This document shows positions 36,778 to 46,724 of a stretch of 64,000 nucleotides of DNA, one piece after another. The notes under the pieces were generated by a model that saw nothing but the letters and a program-made list of their open reading frames with translations, did not search any database and was not told the origin of the DNA. The stretch's first letter is position 1. Every line of letters starts with the position of its first letter. The DNA is from Paraburkholderia translucens. Lineage in GTDB: Bacteria > Pseudomonadota > Gammaproteobacteria > Burkholderiales > Burkholderiaceae. Position numbers and translations under genes: made by a program. The stretch covers positions 248,001 through 312,000 of the forward strand of contig NZ_JAJITC010000008.1 in NCBI RefSeq assembly GCF_020881035.1, given 5' to 3'.

Positions 36778-38328
36778 ATGAATCTATTCCGAGCCCTGCT
36801 GACGGTCAGCGGCTTCACGCTGCTGTCGCGCGTGACCGGACTGGCCCGTGAAACGTTGATCGCCCGTGCGTTCGGCGCCAGTCAATACACCGACGCGTTC
36901 TACGTCGCCTTTCGCATTCCGAACCTGCTGCGCCGCATTTCCGCAGAAGGCGCGTTCTCCCAGGCCTTCGTGCCGATTCTCGCCGAGTTCAAGAATCAGC
37001 AAGGCCACGACGCCACAAAGGCGCTCGTCGACGCGACCTCGACCGTGCTCGCGTGGGCGCTCGCCGCGCTATCGCTGATCGGCGTGGTCGGGGCGTCGGG
37101 CGTCGTGTTCGTCGTCGCGTCCGGCCTTGCGCACGAGGGTCACGCGTACCAGCTCGCGGTCGCGATGACGCGCATCATGTTCCCGTACATCATTTTCATC
37201 TCGCTGACGTCGCTGGCGTCGGGCGTGCTGAATACGTACAAGAACTTCTCGCTGCCCGCGTTCGCGCCGGTACTGCTGAACGTCGCCTTCATCCTCGCGG
37301 CGGTGTTCCTCGCGCCGCACCTGAAAACGCCGGTTTTTGCGCTCGCGTGGGCGGTGATCGTCGGCGGGGTGCTGCAATTCGTGGTGCAGTTGCCGGGCCT
37401 CAAGAAGATCGACATGGTGCCGCGCGTCAGTCTGAATCCGCTGCGTGCGCTTGCGCATCGCGGCGTGAAGCGGGTGCTCGCGAAGATGGTGCCGGCGATG
37501 TTCGCGGTGTCGGTCGCGCAGATCAGCCTGATCATCAATACGAACATCGCGTCGCACATCGGGCCGGGCGCGGTGTCGTGGATCAACTACGCCGACCGGC
37601 TGATGGAGTTTCCGACCGCGCTGCTCGGCGTCGCCCTCGGTACGATCCTGCTGCCGAGTCTGTCAAAGGCGCACGTCGATGCCGATTCGCACGAGTATTC
37701 GTCGCTGCTCGACTGGGGGCTGCGCGTGACGTTTCTGCTCGCCGCGCCGAGCGCGCTTGCGCTGTTCTTCTTCGCGCAGCCGCTGACGGCCGTACTGTTC
37801 AACTACGGCAAATTCGACGGCAACGCGGTCGTAATGGTGAGCCGCGCGCTCGCCGCCTATGGCGTCGGGCTGATCGGTCTGATCCTGATCAAGATCCTCG
37901 CGCCGGGCTTCTATGCGAAGCAGGACATCAAGACGCCGGTGAAAATCGGTATCGGCGTGCTGATCGTCACGCAGTTGAGCAACTACGTGTTCGTGCCGGT
38001 GTTCGCGCATGCGGGTCTCACGCTGAGCGTCGGACTCGGCGCTTGCGTCAATGCGTTGCTGCTGTTCATTGGTCTGCGCAAACGCGGCATCTACGTGCCG
38101 TCGAGCGGCTGGCTCCAGTTTCTCGGGCAGTTGCTCGGTGCCTGCCTCGTGCTCGCCGGCGTGATGCGCTGGCTCGCGATCAGCTTCGACTGGATTGGCA
38201 TGCATAACCAGCCGGTCAGCCGCATCGTGTTGCTTGGCGCGTGCCTCGTACTGTTTGCCGCGCTATATTTCGGTATGCTTTGGCTGATGGGCTTCAAGTA
38301 CGCGTATTTCAAAAGGCGAGTGAAGTGA
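36778..38328 (+). CDS. murJ: Lipid II flippase MurJ
   Basis: Inner-membrane flippase (516 aa, about 14 membrane segments) that moves lipid II to the periplasmic face for peptidoglycan assembly. The N-terminus TLLSRVTGLARETLIARAFG, AFYVAFRIPNLLRRISAEGAFSQAF-like core and the charged cavity residues in this region are the MVF-family hallmark. ATG 36778 matches the family start. It lacks an obvious Shine-Dalgarno. The stop is within a GTGA that may couple it to the next gene. Confidence 0.96.
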   Translation: MNLFRALLTVSGFTLLSRVTGLARETLIARAFGASQYTDAFYVAFRIPNLLRRISAEGAFSQAFVPILAEFKNQQGHDATKALVDATSTVLAWALAALSLIGVVGASGVVFVVASGLAHEGHAYQLAVAMTRIMFPYIIFISLTSLASGVLNTYKNFSLPAFAPVLLNVAFILAAVFLAPHLKTPVFALAWAVIVGGVLQFVVQLPGLKKIDMVPRVSLNPLRALAHRGVKRVLAKMVPAMFAVSVAQISLIINTNIASHIGPGAVSWINYADRLMEFPTALLGVALGTILLPSLSKAHVDADSHEYSSLLDWGLRVTFLLAAPSALALFFFAQPLTAVLFNYGKFDGNAVVMVSRALAAYGVGLIGLILIKILAPGFYAKQDIKTPVKIGIGVLIVTQLSNYVFVPVFAHAGLTLSVGLGACVNALLLFIGLRKRGIYVPSSGWLQFLGQLLGACLVLAGVMRWLAISFDWIGMHNQPVSRIVLLGACLVLFAALYFGMLWLMGFKYAYFKRRVK

Positions 38329-38333
38329 TCACG

Positions 38334-39176
38334 ATGTCGCGGGTTCTCGATTATTTCAGCACGCTCGTCGCCGAAGACGAGAGTCTGCCGCTGACCGAGA
38401 CGGCGCTCTCGATCGCACAGGACGCCTATCCCGACCTCGACCTGCAGTCGGTGCTCGCCGAGATCGACGAACTGGTGTTGCGGCTGCGCCGCCGCATGCC
38501 CGAGGATGCCGACATCCGTCAGAAGGTCGGCATTCTCAATCGTTTCTTTTTCCGCGAACTCGGTTTCGCGAGCAATCTGAACGATTACTACGACCCCGAC
38601 AACAGTCATCTGCACGTCGTCCTCAAACGCCGCCGTGGCATTCCGATTTCTCTTGCCGTGCTCTACCTGGAAATGGCCGAGCAATTCGGCATTCCGGTGC
38701 GCGGAGTGTCGTTTCCGGGCCACTTCCTGCTGCGCGTGACGACGCCCGACGGCGACGTGATGCTCGATCCGACCAGCGGTCATTCCCTGTCCGAAGCGGA
38801 AATGGTCGAGATGCTCGAGCCGTACGTCGCGTCGGCCGGAGATTCGATCGGGCGTGCCCTGCGCATGCTGTTGCAGCCGGCCACGCGGCGCGAGATCGTC
38901 GCGCGGATGTTGCGCAACCTGAAGGCGATCTATCTGCAAACCGAGCGCTGGCAGCGTCTGCTCGCGGTGCAGCAGCGGCTCGTCATTTTGCTGCCGGACA
39001 ATATCGAGGAAGTGCGCGATCGCGGCTTCGCGTATGCGCGGCTCGATTATCTTCGGCCCGCGCTCGAGGACCTCGAGAGCTATCTCGGCGATCGTCCCGA
39101 TGCGGAGGATGCGACGGTGGTCGAGTCGCAGTTGCACGAGTTGAGGCAGCGCGCGCGGCAGGAGGGCGGCGGGTAA
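38334..39176 (+). CDS. SirB1/transglutaminase-like tetratricopeptide protein
   Basis: A 280-residue SirB1-family protein. The N-terminal ~180 residues form a transglutaminase-like domain (LNDYYDPDNSHLHVVLKRR, GIPISLAVLYLE, GVSFPGHFLLR). The C-terminal part has TPR-like helices (RLDYLRPALEDLESYL). It carries no catalytic cysteine at the usual site, as is normal in this family, whose biochemical role is unknown. ATG 38334 is used. A GTG at 38325 overlapping the murJ stop has better Shine-Dalgarno spacing and would add three residues. A terminator follows. Confidence 0.88.
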   Translation: MSRVLDYFSTLVAEDESLPLTETALSIAQDAYPDLDLQSVLAEIDELVLRLRRRMPEDADIRQKVGILNRFFFRELGFASNLNDYYDPDNSHLHVVLKRRRGIPISLAVLYLEMAEQFGIPVRGVSFPGHFLLRVTTPDGDVMLDPTSGHSLSEAEMVEMLEPYVASAGDSIGRALRMLLQPATRREIVARMLRNLKAIYLQTERWQRLLAVQQRLVILLPDNIEEVRDRGFAYARLDYLRPALEDLESYLGDRPDAEDATVVESQLHELRQRARQEGGG

Positions 39177-39206
39177 CGACGCTTATCGTCAAACGTCATG
39201 AAGCGC

Positions 39207-39246
39207 AAAACGCCTGCACGCCTCACGCATGTGCAGGCGTTTTTTT
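39207..39246. terminator. Bidirectional terminator after the SirB1-like gene
   Basis: AAAACGCCTGCAC (39207-39219) pairs with GTGCAGGCGTTTT (39231-39243), followed by more T. It sits between convergent genes and can serve both. Confidence 0.9.
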
Positions 39247-39301
39247 CTCGCCGTCCGTGGAGCGGGGCCACGCCCGGACGACTGAGCTCGTCAGGCGATC
39301 C

Positions 39302-40060
39302 TTACTTCGGCTGCATACGGATCGCGCCGTCCAGCCGGATCACCTCGCCGTTCAGCATCGGATTGTCGAAGATCTGCTTGGCGAGCATTGCGTATTCGGC
39401 CGGTTTGCCAAGGCGCGGCGGGAACGGCACCATCGCGCCGAGCGCGTCCTGCACTTCTTGCGGCATGCCGAGCAGCATCGGCGTCTCGAAGATGCCGGGG
39501 GCGATCGTCATCACGCGGATCGCGTTGCGCGACAGATCGCGCGCAATCGGCAGCGTCATGCCGACGATGCCAGCCTTCGATGCGGAGTAGGCCGCCTGGC
39601 CGATCTGGCCGTCGTACGCGGCGACCGATGCCGTGTTGATGATCACGCCGCGCTCGCCGTCCGCGTTCGGCTCGTTCTTCGACATCTGCACCGCGGCGAG
39701 CCGGATCATGTTGAACGTGCCGATCAGGTTGATCGAGATCGTGCGCGTGAACAGATCGAGCGGATGCGCGCCGTCCTTGCCGACGGTCTTCGCAGCCGGT
39801 GCGACGCCCGCGCAATTGACGAGACCGCGCAGCGTGCCGAGCTTCGCCGCGGCTTCGACAGCCTGTTGCGCGTCCTCTTCGCGGCTCACGTCGCATTTGA
39901 CGAACACGCCGCCGAGTTCGTTCGCAAGCGCCTCGCCCGCGTCCAGATTCAGATCGGCGAGCACGACCTTGCCGCCATTCTCGACGAGGAGGCGCGCGGT
40001 GGCGGCGCCGAGGCCCGATGCACCGCCGGTGATCAGGAACACGTTGTCACGAATATCCAT
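39302..40060 (-). CDS. SDR, 3-hydroxyacyl-CoA dehydrogenase type 2-like
   Basis: Short-chain dehydrogenase of 252 residues. The cofactor motif TGGASGLG is at residues 11-18, LADLNL marks an NAD preference, and [23 protein letters not shown] carries the catalytic Ser-Tyr-Lys (shown here in shortened form as S, Y and K within that segment). APGIFETPM and the [11 protein letters not shown] ending match HSD10-like 3-hydroxyacyl-CoA dehydrogenases in fatty-acid or branched-chain breakdown. AAGGAGAAG before ATG 40060 supports the start. It is separated from adk by a terminator. Confidence 0.88.
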   Translation of the reverse strand: MDIRDNVFLITGGASGLGAATARLLVENGGKVVLADLNLDAGEALANELGGVFVKCDVSREEDAQQAVEAAAKLGTLRGLVNCAGVAPAAKTVGKDGAHPLDLFTRTISINLIGTFNMIRLAAVQMSKNEPNADGERGVIINTASVAAYDGQIGQAAYSASKAGIVGMTLPIARDLSRNAIRVMTIAPGIFETPMLLGMPQEVQDALGAMVPFPPRLGKPAEYAMLAKQIFDNPMLNGEVIRLDGAIRMQPK

Positions 40061-40084
40061 GTCTTCTCCTTTGCAACGGTCAAT

Positions 40085-40114
40085 AAAAAAACCCGCCGAA
40101 GCGGGCGGGTTTTT
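40085..40114 (-). terminator. Terminator of adk
   Basis: ACCCGCC (40091-40097) pairs with GGCGGGT (40104-40110), with an A-run at 40085-40091 giving a T-run on the minus strand. It lies 27 bp after the adk stop. Confidence 0.88.
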
Positions 40115-40140
40115 CGTCGAACTCGGGCAGCAGGCAACGC

Positions 40141-40881
<741 letters not shown>

Positions 40882-41017
40882 CTACCGTTGGCTAGCTCGC
40901 GCTGCACGTCGAATACGACGGCGCTGCAAGATCCGAACGGCGCGACCGGGATAACCCGAGTGTCGCCCGCGCTGGGAGGTGCGCATAACCGTTCGATTAT
41001 GCCACGGCTTCTTGCCC

Positions 41018-41812
41018 TCAAGACCCGAATAAAGCCCGTACGCGCGCGAGATCGGCGGGGGTATCGACGCCGGGCAATGGTATGTCGTGCGTGACGAGTA
41101 CCGCGATGCGCTCGCCATGCCACATCGCGCGTAGCTGTTCGAGCGCTTCGACCTGCTCGATCGGCGAGATCGCGAGACCGGGGTACGTGCGCAGGAATTT
41201 CGCGCGGTACGCATACAGGCCGATATGCCGATACACGACGGCGGGTGCGGGCGGCGTGGGCATCGACGCGAGGTTGGGCCACTGAGCCTGCCATGCGTCG
41301 CGCGCCCACGGGATCGGCGCGCGCGAGAAATACAGCGCCACGCCGCGCGCATCGGGCACGACCTTGACGACGTTCGGATTGAAAATCTCGGCCGGATCGG
41401 TGATCGGGTGTGCGGCCGTCGCGATCGCGCAGTCGTTCGCCGTCGCCAGATGCGCGGCGACGCCGCGCACGAGCGCCGGATCGATCAGCGGCTCGTCGCC
41501 CTGCACGTTGACGACGATCGTGTCGTCGCTCCAGCCGAAGCGTGTCGCCACTTCGGCCAGACGGTCGGTGCCCGACGGATGATCGGCGCGCGTGAGCAAC
41601 GCGTCGAAGCCGTAGTCGTGCGCCGCGTCGAGCACTTCTTGCGCGTCCGACGCGACCAGTACCTGTTGCGCGCCCGATTCGCGCGCGCGCTCCGCGACGC
41701 GCACGACCATCGGCTTGCCGCCGATGTCCGCGAGCGGCTTGTTGGGCAGACGCGTCGACGCGAGGCGGGCCGGCACGACGGCGATAAACGGATGAGGAGC
41801 GGAGTGGGTCAT
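41018..41812 (-). CDS. kdsB: 3-deoxy-manno-octulosonate cytidylyltransferase
   Basis: Activates Kdo to CMP-Kdo for lipopolysaccharide (264 aa). The N-terminal nucleotide-binding motif [15 protein letters not shown] begins near residue 14. [20 protein letters not shown] and the [12 protein letters not shown] segment are conserved. It starts at ATG 41812. It lies 173 bp downstream of trm112 on the same strand and belongs with lpxK to the lipid A/Kdo pathway. Confidence 0.97.
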   Translation of the reverse strand: MTHSAPHPFIAVVPARLASTRLPNKPLADIGGKPMVVRVAERARESGAQQVLVASDAQEVLDAAHDYGFDALLTRADHPSGTDRLAEVATRFGWSDDTIVVNVQGDEPLIDPALVRGVAAHLATANDCAIATAAHPITDPAEIFNPNVVKVVPDARGVALYFSRAPIPWARDAWQAQWPNLASMPTPPAPAVVYRHIGLYAYRAKFLRTYPGLAISPIEQVEALEQLRAMWHGERIAVLVTHDIPLPGVDTPADLARVRALFGS

Positions 41813-41985
41813 CGAATCAAGGGCGGGCGGCGATCAGACCGGAGGAAGAGGCTGCGCGCGCGAGACGCGCACGCGGAATCGGATATCAGCCGGAGCGACG
41901 AAAACGGTTGTGGATCGATTGTGGAGCGCATGCGGGGCGGACCCTGGTATTGGCGCTCGCTTTGTGCCGTGGGCGATGCGGGGCG

Positions 41986-42189
41986 TCAGGCGACCGAGCC
42001 GGGGTTCAGATCGACCGGCGTGCCTTCGACGGTCTGCCGCGCCTCGTCGACCAGCATCACGGGAATGCCGTCGCGGATCGGATAGGCGAGCTTGTCCGCG
42101 TTGCAGATCAGTTCCTGCGCGGCGCGGTCGTAGCTGAGCGGGCCCTTGCAGATCGGGCAGACGAGGATTTCAAGCAGGCGAGCGTCCAC
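41986..42189 (-). CDS. Trm112 family protein
   Basis: A small zinc-binding protein (67 aa) of the Trm112/YcaR type. It has the paired cysteines CPICKGPL near residue 11, a further [17 protein letters not shown] segment, and the closing VMLVDEAR. In bacteria these proteins associate with methyltransferases; the role in this operon is unknown. GTG 42189 is chosen because GGAGAAAG stands about 5 nt upstream and it yields the family N-terminus [12 protein letters not shown]. It overlaps the end of lpxK by 20 bp. Confidence 0.92.
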   Translation of the reverse strand: MDARLLEILVCPICKGPLSYDRAAQELICNADKLAYPIRDGIPVMLVDEARQTVEGTPVDLNPGSVA

Positions 42190-43186
42190 GGACTTTCTCC
42201 ACAACTAATGCAGTGAGGCGATGATCGAGCGCGGCTTCGACCGGGACTACCCAGATGCGCGCGTCGTGCCAGGACCCCAATTTTACCGCATCCTTTTCGG
42301 TAATCAGGATCGCGTCGGCGTCGACGTCGGTGAACGGATTGCGTTCGAATGCGTAGTGATCGGGTAGCGCGCGCGTGGCGGGCGCGAGGCCGGCCGCGCG
42401 CAGCGTCGCAAAAAAGCGCTCCGGCGCGCCGATGCCGGCCGCGGCCAGCACGCGCTGACCGGCGAATTGCGCGAGCGGGCGGCGCAGCGCAGGGTTCTCG
42501 AGATGCCACGCATCACCGGGCGTGAGCTGCAGTGCGAAGGTGTTCGGCCACGCGGGCAGCGTGCGCGCGTAGGGATCGTTGATCAGCGTTGCGTCGCGGC
42601 GGCGCGACAGCGGCTCGCGCAGTGGCCCGGCCGGCAGCAGGAAGCCGTTGCCGCCGAGGCGGTGATCGAACACGACGAGTTCGACGTCGCGCGCGAGGCG
42701 ATAGTGCTGCAGGCCGTCGTCGCTGACGATCACGTCGACGTCACGGTGCGCGGCGCATAGCGACTGGGCGGCGGCGACACGATTCGGGCAGACCCACACG
42801 GGTGCGCCGGTGCGGCGCGCGATCAACAAAGGTTCGTCTCCACCGACACGCGCCGACGAGCCCGGCGTGACCTGGGTCGGCGTGCTCACGCGCGCGCCAT
42901 AGCCGCGCGACACGATGCCGGGCGTGAAGCCCGCGGCGCGCAATGCTTCGACGAGCGCGATGACCGTCGGCGTCTTACCGGTGCCACCGACCGTCACGTT
43001 GCCGACGACGACCACGGGTACGCCGACGCGCACCGACTTCAGCCAGCCGAGCGAAAACGCGGCGCGTCGCGCGGCCGCGATTGCGCCGAACACGCAGGCG
43101 AGCGGCGTCAGCGCCCATGCGAGCGGTCCACGTTGCTGCCATTCGCGCGCGAGGCGCGCTTCGAGACGGTCGCTGAGTTCGCTCAT
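42170..43186 (-). CDS. lpxK: Tetraacyldisaccharide 4'-kinase
   Basis: Membrane-associated kinase (338 aa) that phosphorylates the lipid A precursor at the 4' position. The Walker A GGTGKTP is near residue 68, with SRGYGAR and the DDGLQH catalytic segment near residue 155. A hydrophobic N-terminal helix ([16 protein letters not shown]) anchors it to the inner membrane. ATG 43186 fits the family. It overlaps trm112 by 20 bp, so the two are co-translated. Confidence 0.96.
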   Translation of the reverse strand: MSELSDRLEARLAREWQQRGPLAWALTPLACVFGAIAAARRAAFSLGWLKSVRVGVPVVVVGNVTVGGTGKTPTVIALVEALRAAGFTPGIVSRGYGARVSTPTQVTPGSSARVGGDEPLLIARRTGAPVWVCPNRVAAAQSLCAAHRDVDVIVSDDGLQHYRLARDVELVVFDHRLGGNGFLLPAGPLREPLSRRRDATLINDPYARTLPAWPNTFALQLTPGDAWHLENPALRRPLAQFAGQRVLAAAGIGAPERFFATLRAAGLAPATRALPDHYAFERNPFTDVDADAILITEKDAVKLGSWHDARIWVVPVEAALDHRLTALVVEKVRGRSPA

Positions 43187-43731
43187 GGGCGGGTTGCGGG
43201 CACACACTGCGCACCGTACGCACTACGCGGGGTCAACATCAACGCGATTCTCCGGACAGTCGAATTCGAATACGGTCGAAAAATGAGGCAAGAGTGGCGC
43301 GGCGAAAGTGCTCGCGCATGGTCGCCCGGGCCGGCAAGCCTCTGCCGCGTCGGGCGGCCGGCATGCCGTCGAACCCGCCACTCTAGCGCGCGCGCGTGCC
43401 GCCCGGCAAGTCGCGCGGCGTCTGACGCACACCCGGGTACGCTATGTGCGGTGGCGCACAGTCTGTGGATAACTTTGTGGAGAACCTGCCGTCCCGTTGT
43501 CCGGAGCGGCCATTGCGCGCCCTTCTGATCGGGGTGAGTGCATGTCAGCGAGATCTAAAAGCCATATAAATCAAGGGCATGCCTGCAGTTTATTGGCTTT
43601 GACGGGTGTTCTGGCGAAATTCGTCAGGCGGGACCCGCCGTGTGGACACTTTTAACAATCCTGCGATTCCGGCTGGACGCCACTGGCCGCTCGGTCTATC
43701 GTCTGTCCGGCCAGTCCTACTTATTCCTCGC
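43187..43731. other. Intergenic region between lpxK and xseA
   Basis: This 545-bp divergent gap has no credible gene. It contains one perfect DnaA-box sequence on the minus strand (TGTGGATAA on the plus strand, 43464-43472) next to a related TTTGTGGAG, but no cluster of boxes or AT-rich unwinding element. The rest should hold promoters for lpxK and xseA. Confidence 0.45.
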
Positions 43732-45111
43732 ATGAATCCCGAAAATCCTTTTGCTTCGGCGGCCACATCAGGCGGTGAGGTCGTCGTTCCCGTCTCCGCG
43801 CTCAATCGCGCCATCAGCACGATGCTCGAGCGCTCGTTTCCGCTCGTCTGGGTCGCAGGTGAAGTGTCGAATTTCACGCGCGCCGCGAGTGGCCACTGGT
43901 ATTTCTCGATCAAGGACGCGCAGGCGCAGATGCGCTGCGTGATGTTCCGCGGTCGCGCGCAGTACGCCGAATTCATGCCGCGCGAAGGCGATCGCATCGA
44001 AGTGCGCGCGCTCGTCACGATGTACGAGCCGCGCGGTGAACTGCAACTGAATGTCGAAGCGGTGCGCCGCACCGGTCAGGGACGGCTGTACGAAGCGTTT
44101 TTGCGACTGAAGGCGCAGCTGGAGGCCGAGGGGCTGTTCGCCGCCGAGCGCAAGCGCGCGGTGCCAACGCATCCACGCGCGATCGGTATCGTCACGTCGT
44201 TGCAGGCGGCCGCGTTGCGCGACGTGCTGACGACGCTGTCGCGCCGCGCGCCGCATATTCCGGTGATCGTTTATCCGGCGCCGGTGCAGGGCGTGGGCGT
44301 GAGCGCGAAGCTCGCGGCAATGGTCGAGACGGCCGGCGCACGCCGCGAGGTCGACGTGCTGATCGTGTGTCGCGGCGGCGGGTCGATTGAAGACCTGTGG
44401 GCCTTCAATGAAGAAGTTCTCGCGCGCGCGATCGCGCAAAGCGTCATTCCCGTGGTGAGCGGCGTCGGTCACGAAACTGATTTCACGATTGCCGATTTCG
44501 CCGCCGACGTTCGCGCGCCCACGCCGACCGGTGCCGCTGAGCTCGTGAGTCCGCAGCGCGTCATGCTGTTGCGCGAACTCGATCAACGGCACGCGGCGGT
44601 CGCACGCGCGTTCGGCCGCATGATGGAGCGGCGCGCGCAACAGCTCGACTGGCTGGCGCGCCGGCTCGTGTCGCCGGCCGAGCGGCTCGCGCGGCAGCGC
44701 ACGCATCTGCAGCAGTTGCGCGTGCGGCTCGCGTCGGCGGGCGCGCGGCCGGTGCGCGATGCTCGCGCGCGATTTTCGCTGCTGCAGATGCGCTGGCAAC
44801 GCTGGCGTCCGGATCTCGCGGCCGAGCGCGCGCGCGTCACCATGTTGGCTCAGCGTCTCGATGCGGCGCTGTCGCGCCAGCATGAGCGTCAGGTCGCGCG
44901 TATCGACATGCTTGGCGCGCGACTCGAAGTGCTGAGTCCACAGCGCACGCTCGAGCGCGGTTATGCGGCCGTGCTCGACGCGCAAAGCGGTCAGGCCATA
45001 CGCGCGCCGTCGTCGCTGAAACCCGGTCGCCGTTTGACGATGCATCTCGCCGAAGGCTCGGCCGACATCGCGCTCGCCGACGTGCAGACGCGTTTGACCG
45101 ACGGTTTCTGA
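43732..45111 (+). CDS. xseA: Exodeoxyribonuclease VII large subunit
   Basis: Large subunit (459 aa) of the single-strand exonuclease used in mismatch repair. It has an N-terminal OB-fold ([26 protein letters not shown] within residues ~35-60, here named by its ends), a catalytic domain with [14 protein letters not shown] and [13 protein letters not shown], and a long C-terminal coiled coil rich in Arg/Gln/Leu. ATG 43732 is the family start; a weak Shine-Dalgarno precedes it. It is upstream of sodB on the same strand. Confidence 0.96.
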   Translation: MNPENPFASAATSGGEVVVPVSALNRAISTMLERSFPLVWVAGEVSNFTRAASGHWYFSIKDAQAQMRCVMFRGRAQYAEFMPREGDRIEVRALVTMYEPRGELQLNVEAVRRTGQGRLYEAFLRLKAQLEAEGLFAAERKRAVPTHPRAIGIVTSLQAAALRDVLTTLSRRAPHIPVIVYPAPVQGVGVSAKLAAMVETAGARREVDVLIVCRGGGSIEDLWAFNEEVLARAIAQSVIPVVSGVGHETDFTIADFAADVRAPTPTGAAELVSPQRVMLLRELDQRHAAVARAFGRMMERRAQQLDWLARRLVSPAERLARQRTHLQQLRVRLASAGARPVRDARARFSLLQMRWQRWRPDLAAERARVTMLAQRLDAALSRQHERQVARIDMLGARLEVLSPQRTLERGYAAVLDAQSGQAIRAPSSLKPGRRLTMHLAEGSADIALADVQTRLTDGF

Positions 45112-45237
45112 CGTTTCGCCGGCGGCCGAATGGTGCTCTTTTCCGGTCGTCCGACAGTGCAGGCACGCGACGTGCGTACCGCTTCAAATGGCCTTGCACA
45201 AGGCGTGTTCGTCGCGCCGAACATAAAGGCCGTCGGT

Positions 45238-45266
45238 TTGCGGGGTTATTCCAACTCGCCTACAAT
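45238..45266 (+). promoter_or_regulatory. Promoter of sodB
   Basis: TTGCGG (45238-45243) and TACAAT (45261-45266) are separated by exactly 17 bp, about 60 nt before the sodB start. This is a plausible sigma-70 promoter. Confidence 0.6.
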
Positions 45267-45328
45267 CGAGTGCTCGATAGCGTCATCCGCAGACTCCCCA
45301 CAACAGATACAGAGATAAGGAAAGCACC

Positions 45329-45907
45329 ATGGAACATACGCTCCCGCCGCTGCCGTTCGCGAAAAACGCGCTCGCTCCGCACATGTCGGAAGAGACGCTC
45401 GAGTTTCACTACGGCAAGCATCACCAGACCTATGTGACCAACCTGAACAATCTGATCAAGGGCACGGAGTTCGAGAACCTGACGCTGGAAGAGATCGTCA
45501 AGAAGTCGTCGGGCGGCATCTTCAATAATTCGGCCCAGGTGTGGAATCACACGTTCTTCTGGAACAGCCTGTCGCCGCAAGGTGGCGGCGCACCGAAGGG
45601 CGCGCTGGCTGACGCGATCAACGCGAAGTGGGGTTCGTTCGACAAGTTCAAGGAAGAGTTTGCAAAGACCGCGGTCGGCACGTTCGGCTCGGGCTGGGCA
45701 TGGCTCGTGAAGAAGGCTGATGGTTCGCTCGACCTGGTGTCGACGAGCAACGCCGCGACGCCGCTCACCACCGACGCAAAGCCGCTGCTGACGATCGACG
45801 TTTGGGAGCACGCTTATTACATCGACTATCGCAATGCGCGTCCGAAGTTCGTCGAAGCGTACTGGAACATCGTCAACTGGGACTTCGCAGCGAAGAACTT
45901 CGCCTGA
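45329..45907 (+). CDS. sodB: Superoxide dismutase (Fe type)
   Basis: Cytoplasmic superoxide dismutase of 192 residues. Metal ligands are seen in [11 protein letters not shown] (first His), NHTFFWNSL (second His), and [26 protein letters not shown] residues Asp and His. The [11 protein letters not shown] sequence and Gln/Gly pattern around PQGGGAPKG suggest the iron form. AAGGAAAG lies about 7 nt before ATG 45329. A clear terminator stands about 95 bp downstream. Confidence 0.96.
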   Translation: MEHTLPPLPFAKNALAPHMSEETLEFHYGKHHQTYVTNLNNLIKGTEFENLTLEEIVKKSSGGIFNNSAQVWNHTFFWNSLSPQGGGAPKGALADAINAKWGSFDKFKEEFAKTAVGTFGSGWAWLVKKADGSLDLVSTSNAATPLTTDAKPLLTIDVWEHAYYIDYRNARPKFVEAYWNIVNWDFAAKNFA

Positions 45908-46002
45908 GATTGCCGGTTGCCGCCTGAGATCGTGACCTGACGCCAGGTTTGGATAGCCCGAAGCGGTTCTTGTCGTTGCGATCGGTGATGGTAGCGAAAC
46001 GC

Positions 46003-46034
46003 GAAAGCCCTCCTGTGCGAGGGCTTTCTCTTTT
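46003..46034 (+). terminator. Terminator after sodB
   Basis: GAAAGCCCTC (46003-46012) pairs with GAGGGCTTTC (46019-46028), followed by TCTTTT. Confidence 0.85.
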
Positions 46035-46145
46035 CGAGGCAGTCGGGAGGCGAGGCGCGCAAAAAACTTTCTGTAACGAAGACGTAACCACGGAATTTTG
46101 CGGTTAGCCTAACGTTTGAATTCCCATCTCTCGAAGTGCACTACC

Positions 46146-46694
46146 ATGATTTCCAACCATAAATCGATCGGCCTCGCGATCCCCGCCGCCGTCGTCGCCC
46201 TCGCGCTGGGCGGTTGCGCGGTGGCGCCGCCGAGCGGCCCGAGCGTGGTCGCGATGCCGCATAGCGGCGAGTCCCTCAGCCAGTTCCAGCAGAACGACTA
46301 CGCGTGCCGGGATTACGCGAATCAGACGACGAATCCGTCCGGTACGGCGCAGGCAGCCACCACGAATAGTGTGAACAGCGCGGCGCTCGGCACGCTCGGC
46401 GGCGCGGCGATCGGCGCGTTGCTCGGTGCGGCGGGGGGCAATGCCGGCGCGGGCGCTGCGATCGGCGCAGGCGGCGGCCTGCTGATCGGTGGCGCGAACG
46501 GTGCGAATGGCGCACAGTATTCGGCAGCCGCCATCCAGGCGCGCTACGACACCGCCTACGCCCAATGCATGGTCTCGAAGGGCGAGACGATCGCTCAGCC
46601 GCAACCTTACTATTCGACGCAGCCGGTGTATGTCGCACCGCGCCCTTACTACGCACCGCCGCCGGTCATGTATGCGCCTTATCCAGCGTACTGA
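46146..46694 (+). CDS. Glycine-zipper lipoprotein
   Basis: Probable outer-membrane lipoprotein of 182 residues. The N-terminal signal ends with a lipobox LALGGC, placing the lipidated cysteine near residue 25. A glycine-zipper segment (LGGAAIGALLGAAGGNAGAGA) of about 35 residues follows, of the kind that embeds in or crosses membranes. The C-terminus is rich in Pro and Tyr (YYAPPPVMYAPYPAY). It resembles YmgG/SlyB-type glycine-zipper proteins linked to envelope integrity. ATG 46146 is chosen from the signal peptide; it lacks a strong Shine-Dalgarno. Confidence 0.85.
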   Translation: MISNHKSIGLAIPAAVVALALGGCAVAPPSGPSVVAMPHSGESLSQFQQNDYACRDYANQTTNPSGTAQAATTNSVNSAALGTLGGAAIGALLGAAGGNAGAGAAIGAGGGLLIGGANGANGAQYSAAAIQARYDTAYAQCMVSKGETIAQPQPYYSTQPVYVAPRPYYAPPPVMYAPYPAY

Positions 46695-46724
46695 GCGGTG
46701 ATTGTTTGGCGCCGGCCGGCTTGC

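Noticed and set aside
43464..43472. DnaA box as part of a replication origin
   Set aside because: A single perfect 9-mer without a box cluster, AT-rich unwinding element or dnaA/parAB/repA genes.
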